Below are positions 60,628-64,000 of a stretch of DNA of 64,000 nucleotides, piece after piece; position 1 is the stretch's first letter; every line of letters begins with the position of its first letter. The translations under genes were made by a program, and so were the position numbers. The notes beneath the pieces are model-generated. The model was not told where the DNA came from. It ran no database searches and saw nothing but the letters and a program-made list of their open reading frames with translations. The stretch comes from Phycisphaeraceae bacterium (GTDB taxonomy: Bacteria; Planctomycetota; Phycisphaerae; Phycisphaerales; UBA1924): assembly GCA_007693965.1 (NCBI GenBank), contig RECQ01000035.1, positions 39,341-103,340 on the forward strand. Reading direction: 5' to 3'.

Positions 60628-62307
60628 ATGAATATGCGGAAGAGTTGTGCATCAAGCGCCTGCGCACCCGTGTTCAGGCTGTTGGTTCCTGTTGCGCTCG
60701 CGTCGATGGCATGCGCCACCGCGACTGCGACGAACAGAACCTACGACGGAACCAACAACAACCTCACCAACACCAACTGGGGCGCCGCCAACACCCAGGT
60801 CTTCCGGCGCATCCCCTCTGCCTACAGCGACGGCCTCTCCGGCATGGCGCGTCAGTCCGGCGCCAGCCCGCGCGACATCAGCAACGCCGTCTCCGCCCAG
60901 ACCGGACTCACCCCAAACGCCCGCTTCATGAGCGACATGGTGTGGCAGTGGGGTCAGTTCATTGACCACGACCTCGGCCTGACGCCCGAGAACGGCTTCG
61001 AACCGGCGCCGATCATGACATCGCCCGGCGATCCGCACTTCATGGGCACGCCCATCGGCTTCACCCGCTCCATCTTCGATCCCGCGACAGGCGCCACCAA
61101 CCCCCGCCAACAGGTCAACGAGATCACCGCTTACATCGACGGCTCGATGGTCTACGGCTCCGACGCCACCGTCGGCAACGGACTCCGCACCGGCGCCGGC
61201 GGGCGCCTGCTCGTCTCGTCGCACTCGACCGGCGACATGATGCCCTTCAACACCATGGGCCTTCCCAACGACATCGGACCCATGGGCGGCGACCCCGCCG
61301 ACTTCTTCGTCGCCGGCGATGTCCGCGCCAACGAGCAGAGCGGCCTCACCGCCATGCACACCCTCTGGGTCCGTGAGCACAACCGCTGGGCCGACCAGAT
61401 TGCATCCTCGAATCCCGGCTGGAACGACGAACAGGTCTACCAGCGAGCCCGCAAGATCGTCGGCGCTCAGATCCAGAAGATCACCTACGAAGACTGGATC
61501 CCCGCCCTCATGGGCGACGGACAACTCAGCGCGTATTCGGGGTACGACCCCGACGTCAACGCCGGCGTCTCGAACATCTTCGCCCACGCCGCCTTCCGCG
61601 TCGGCCACACCATGCTCAGCCCCACGCTCGCTCGCCTCGATGAGAGCCTGAACGTCATCCCCGAAGGCAACCTCGATCTCCGCGACGCCTTCTTCGATCC
61701 CGGCCGCATCCTCAACGAGGGCGGCATCGATCCCATCCTCCGCGGCCTCTCCTGGCAGGCGGCCCAGGAAATCGACACCGCGATCGTCGATGATGTCCGC
61801 AACTTCCTCTTCGGACCTCCCGGCGCCGGCGGCTTCGACCTCGCCGCACTCAACATCCAGCGCGGCCGCGACCACGGACTCCCCGACTACAACACCGTCC
61901 GCACCGAGTTCGGACTCGCCCCCGTTTCCGACTTCAGCGACATCACGTCCGACCCGGACATCGTCAACGGCCTCGCCTCCGTCTACACCGATGTGAACGA
62001 GATCGATCCCTGGGTCGGCCTCCTCGCCGAAGACCACGTCCCCGGCGCCAGCATTGGCGAAACGCTCATCGCCGTGCTTCTCGATCAGTTCGAGCGCTCC
62101 CGCGACGGCGACCGCTTCTGGTACCAGAACGATCCCGAGCTCGCCGATGTCCTCTCGATCATCGAATCCACGACGCTCGGCGATGTGATCCGCTTGAACA
62201 CCGGCATCGACAACCTGCCGGACAACGTCTTCTTCATCCCCACGCCCGGCGCCGCCTCGCTGCTGGCCCTCGTCGGCATCGCCGCCTGCCGCCGACGTCG
62301 CTCCTGA
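60628..62307 (+). CDS. Animal-type heme peroxidase with PEP-CTERM-like tail (559 aa)
   Basis: The An_peroxidase family fold is clear: distal His in WGQFIDHDLGLTP, catalytic Arg and substrate region, MHTLWVREHNRWADQI, proximal His in AAFRVGHTMLSPTL, and the signature NIQRGRDHGLPDYN. A signal peptide (LLVPVALASMACATATA) is at the start, and the end is IPTPGAASLLALVGIAACRR with more Arg, a PEP-CTERM-like sorting signal. GGGAG 8 nt upstream selects ATG 60628. The enzyme should act at the cell surface; possible roles are halide oxidation or defence. Confidence 0.93.
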   Translation: MNMRKSCASSACAPVFRLLVPVALASMACATATATNRTYDGTNNNLTNTNWGAANTQVFRRIPSAYSDGLSGMARQSGASPRDISNAVSAQTGLTPNARFMSDMVWQWGQFIDHDLGLTPENGFEPAPIMTSPGDPHFMGTPIGFTRSIFDPATGATNPRQQVNEITAYIDGSMVYGSDATVGNGLRTGAGGRLLVSSHSTGDMMPFNTMGLPNDIGPMGGDPADFFVAGDVRANEQSGLTAMHTLWVREHNRWADQIASSNPGWNDEQVYQRARKIVGAQIQKITYEDWIPALMGDGQLSAYSGYDPDVNAGVSNIFAHAAFRVGHTMLSPTLARLDESLNVIPEGNLDLRDAFFDPGRILNEGGIDPILRGLSWQAAQEIDTAIVDDVRNFLFGPPGAGGFDLAALNIQRGRDHGLPDYNTVRTEFGLAPVSDFSDITSDPDIVNGLASVYTDVNEIDPWVGLLAEDHVPGASIGETLIAVLLDQFERSRDGDRFWYQNDPELADVLSIIESTTLGDVIRLNTGIDNLPDNVFFIPTPGAASLLALVGIAACRRRRS

Positions 62308-62340
62308 CGACCGGCGTCTGATTCGACACCCCGAATTTGG

Positions 62341-62371
62341 AAAAAGGCCGCGCTCGTCGCGGCCTTTTTTT
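62341..62371 (+). terminator. Rho-independent terminator after the peroxidase gene
   Basis: AAAAAGGCCGCG-CTCGT-CGCGGCCTTTTTT: a perfect stem with flanking A and T runs, 33 nt after the stop. Confidence 0.9.
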
Positions 62372-62436
62372 CTGCGACGCCCCGACCCCGATGAACCCCG
62401 GCTCACAAAGAACCGAACACAACCCGAAATATTCAT

Positions 62437-62465
62437 TTGACACCCGTTCAGAACCCGACTACATT
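62437..62465 (+). promoter_or_regulatory. Sigma-70-type promoter upstream of the helical-repeat gene
   Basis: TTGACA (62437-62442), 17-nt spacer, TACATT (62460-62465). It is the best consensus promoter in the window, directed at the gene starting at 62554 with a leader of about 80 nt. Confidence 0.7.
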
Positions 62466-62553
62466 GACCTGTACGAAACCCGAACCGGGCCGCAGTATTT
62501 CGGGGGCGGCCCGCCGGGGGGGAATTGTCAGGGCGATGCACGGAGGTAAAGCC

Positions 62554-63192
62554 ATGCTCACCATGCGACGACTGGAACGGGCTTCGAACGCGGGGAGATT
62601 CGACCAGATGCTCAGCGATGTGCTCGCCAACGGCAGGTCCCTGCCGCTGGCCGCCCGTCTGCGGCTGTCCGAAACCGATGGCCTTCCCGCCGCCGCCCTC
62701 GGCATGGCCATCCGACGCCTGTGCGAGATCGCCCGGCGCCCCACCCCCGCCGTCGCCCAGATGGCTGACGCCCTGCTCGAACGACAGCATGAGAACGGCG
62801 GCTTCGGGGCCATCGCCGCCACCGCAGCCGCGGTGGGCGGGCTGCTCACGCTCCAGTCCCACGATGGCGCCTGGCCCGGCGCCATCGGCCCGGAACTCGC
62901 CTGCCGCATCGAGCTGGCCGTCGACAGGGCCCTCCACCACCTCTTCGCGGCCCAGTCCCGCGGGTCCGGCGTGGAGGAGACGCCGGGCCTGCTGGGCGAC
63001 GCGATGGACTCGGCCCTCGTCCTCTGGCAGCTCGCCGATGAGCCCCGGGCCGCGGCGACTCTCCGCCTGGACGCCCTGGAACGGGCCATTCAGGAAGCCA
63101 TCCGCCCCGCCGGCGCCCGCGATGAGGCCGTCCGACAGGTGGCCGACCTGGCCCGGGCCGGACGCTTCGAGGCCGTCCCCGCCGCGGCGTGA
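62554..63192 (+). CDS. Alpha-helical repeat protein with cyclase-like GGFG/DGAW motifs (212 aa)
   Basis: GGAGGT 6 nt upstream decides for ATG 62554. The protein is almost all helical and Ala/Leu/Arg-rich. ALLERQHENGGFGAIAATAA and LLTLQSHDGAWPGAIGPELA resemble the QW-type repeat of terpenoid-cyclase/prenyltransferase alpha-alpha barrels, but it is far too short for a cyclase and lacks a DxDD motif. No signal peptide. It lies between a terminator/promoter and the Cys-rich repeat gene. A scaffold or binding role is possible; I cannot name the family. Confidence 0.7.
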   Translation: MLTMRRLERASNAGRFDQMLSDVLANGRSLPLAARLRLSETDGLPAAALGMAIRRLCEIARRPTPAVAQMADALLERQHENGGFGAIAATAAAVGGLLTLQSHDGAWPGAIGPELACRIELAVDRALHHLFAAQSRGSGVEETPGLLGDAMDSALVLWQLADEPRAAATLRLDALERAIQEAIRPAGARDEAVRQVADLARAGRFEAVPAAA

Positions 63193-63542
63193 CACGCGCC
63201 AAAATTCGGGTTGAACAACCCGATCCCTGAATCAAGCCGTCCCGGGCTCACCGCGGGGTTGAAGGTCCGAGAACCAAGCGGCCCGTCCCCTGGAGGCGAT
63301 GACAGTGAACATCCGCCCATTTTGCTGAAATACAAGCCTTCTTTCGCCGGTATGTACTGTGAGGACGTAGTATGTCCACACCGTGGAGCAGCGCGGCCAT
63401 GACGCCGCTTCGGCATCCGCATTGAATTGCCGGCCGAACACCTGTTCACAGTCTCGACCCACGATCGCAAGCACCACACAGTTCACTCGCGTCCGCCCCA
63501 TCGCGGCGGACCGCCCCCAGGATGAAAGAGGAGTATCGCAAG
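63193..63542. other. 350-bp intergenic region
   Basis: No gene is supported. It holds the probable promoter and leader of the Cys-rich repeat gene, but no good -35/-10 pair can be picked. GAGGAG at 63528-63533 is the ribosome binding site of that gene. Confidence 0.5.
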
Positions 63543-64000
63543 ATGAAACGTCGCTCAGGCTCGACCATCGGTTCCGTCGTTCTCGCCCTCGCCGGACTGC
63601 TCGCAGTCGGCGCCGCCGGCTACAGCTTTCTGAGCGGCAACACGCTCTGCGCCCTCTTCACCTGCGACACCGACACCAAGGTGGCGGCCGTGTCGACGAC
63701 CGGCTCCGGCGACACCTGTTGTCCGCTGAGCCACGTCGCGACCACCAACGTCGCCGAGAAGAGCGAATGCTCTGATGTGAAGGTCACCAACGTCGCCGCC
63801 AGCGACTGCGCTGCCAAGTCCGAGTGCGGCGTCAAGACCACCAACGTCGCCGCCAGCGAGTGCGCCACCAAGGCCGACTGCGGCGTCAAGACCACAAACG
63901 TCGCCGCCAGCGAGTGCGCGACCAAGTCCGACTGCGGCGTCAAGGCCACCAACGTCGCCGCCAGCGAGTGCGCAACCAAGGCCGACTGCGGCGTCAAGAC
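63543..64000 (+). CDS. Cys-rich tandem-repeat exported protein (3'-truncated by window edge)
   Basis: ATG 63543 with GAGGAG 9 nt upstream. A hydrophobic N-terminal segment (IGSVVLALAGLLAVGAAGYS) acts as signal or anchor; then Cys-containing sequence (CALFTCDTD, GDTCCPLS), then 18-residue repeats of the type VKTTNVAASECATKADCG. Each repeat gives C-x5-C, and the next pair follows after C-x11-C. The frame is open to the window end, so the number of repeats and the end are unknown (152 codons visible). The regular Cys spacing suggests disulfide ladders or metal binding. Unknown family. Confidence 0.8.
   Translation, partial: MKRRSGSTIGSVVLALAGLLAVGAAGYSFLSGNTLCALFTCDTDTKVAAVSTTGSGDTCCPLSHVATTNVAEKSECSDVKVTNVAASDCAAKSECGVKTTNVAASECATKADCGVKTTNVAASECATKSDCGVKATNVAASECATKADCGVK
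63783..64000 (+). repeat. 54-bp tandem repeat inside the Cys-rich gene
   Basis: AACGTCGCCGCCAGCGA is repeated at 63789, 63843, 63897 and 63951, exactly 54 bp apart, with mostly synonymous or conservative changes. A shorter first unit (42 bp) precedes it at 63747. The array runs past the window edge. Confidence 0.92.

Noticed and set aside
60652..63195. An 847-codon minus-strand frame across the peroxidase and helical-repeat genes
   Set aside because: It is a shadow of two real genes and crosses a terminator and a promoter of the opposite strand; no domain can be recognised.
63783..64000. Regular repeats as a possible CRISPR array
   Set aside because: The units are contiguous 54-bp coding repeats with no unique spacers and an open reading frame throughout.

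Overview
The window looks like a chromosomal segment of a Planctomycetota bacterium, most likely of the class Phycisphaerae. Four things point there: a Gram-negative outer-membrane block (bamA, ompH, lpxD, fused lpxC-fabZ, lpxA); several exported proteins ending in a Pro-x-Pro-Gly / hydrophobic / poly-Arg tail (PEP-CTERM-like); a secreted protease with a C-terminal dockerin-like repeat; and a type II secretion operon with oversized pseudopilins. Core genes are GC-rich (67% over 44,521-44,640, counted by hand). I saw no tRNA, rRNA, CRISPR array, prophage or transposase.

Layout. 1-11,820: type II secretion genes in the order F-G-G-H-I-J-K, partly coupled by ATGA overlaps. 12,075-15,824: cytochrome oxidase assembly (heme O synthase, ABC exporter, SCO1). 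16,015-22,659: saccharopine dehydrogenase, ruvA, manC, a 70-residue protein, an ALDH7-type dehydrogenase, radA. 22,680-26,281: zinc/cadmium P-type ATPase and a beta-lactamase-fold serine hydrolase. 26,291-32,947: envelope biogenesis on the minus strand. 33,180-38,230: small membrane protein, anti-sigma/ECF sigma pair, purB, cation/Ca2+ exchanger. 38,496-42,844: a lower-GC accessory block of secreted proteins, including a metzincin-like protease and a decayed duplicate of part of it. 42,970-49,869: secreted trypsin-like protease, bioB, PEP-CTERM protein, methyltransferase, miaB and a GxxExxY gene. 49,950-58,022: nitrilase, then a tightly coupled light-repair set (SDR-DUF2867, SOUL, membrane protein, FeS photolyase, CPD photolyase) and a DUF6714-like gene. 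58,185-64,000: dnaK, animal-type peroxidase, an alpha-helical repeat protein, and a Cys-rich tandem-repeat protein cut by the window edge.

Three layers are not explained by ordinary gene content. First, intergenic inverted repeats bracket or adjoin small accessory genes: two ~170-bp hairpins around the 70-residue gene, a 36-bp inverted repeat around the GxxExxY gene, and a duplicated photolyase 3' tail around the DUF6714 gene. Another 65-bp dispersed element occurs on both sides of the ABC/SCO block. Second, a self-complementary 82-bp element lies in frame inside miaB. Third, at least ten genes that head transcription units carry a TAnnnT hexamer 6-9 nt upstream of the start codon, usually without a clear ribosome binding site, which suggests leaderless transcription.

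Functions are read from motifs and family knowledge only; no database search was possible.
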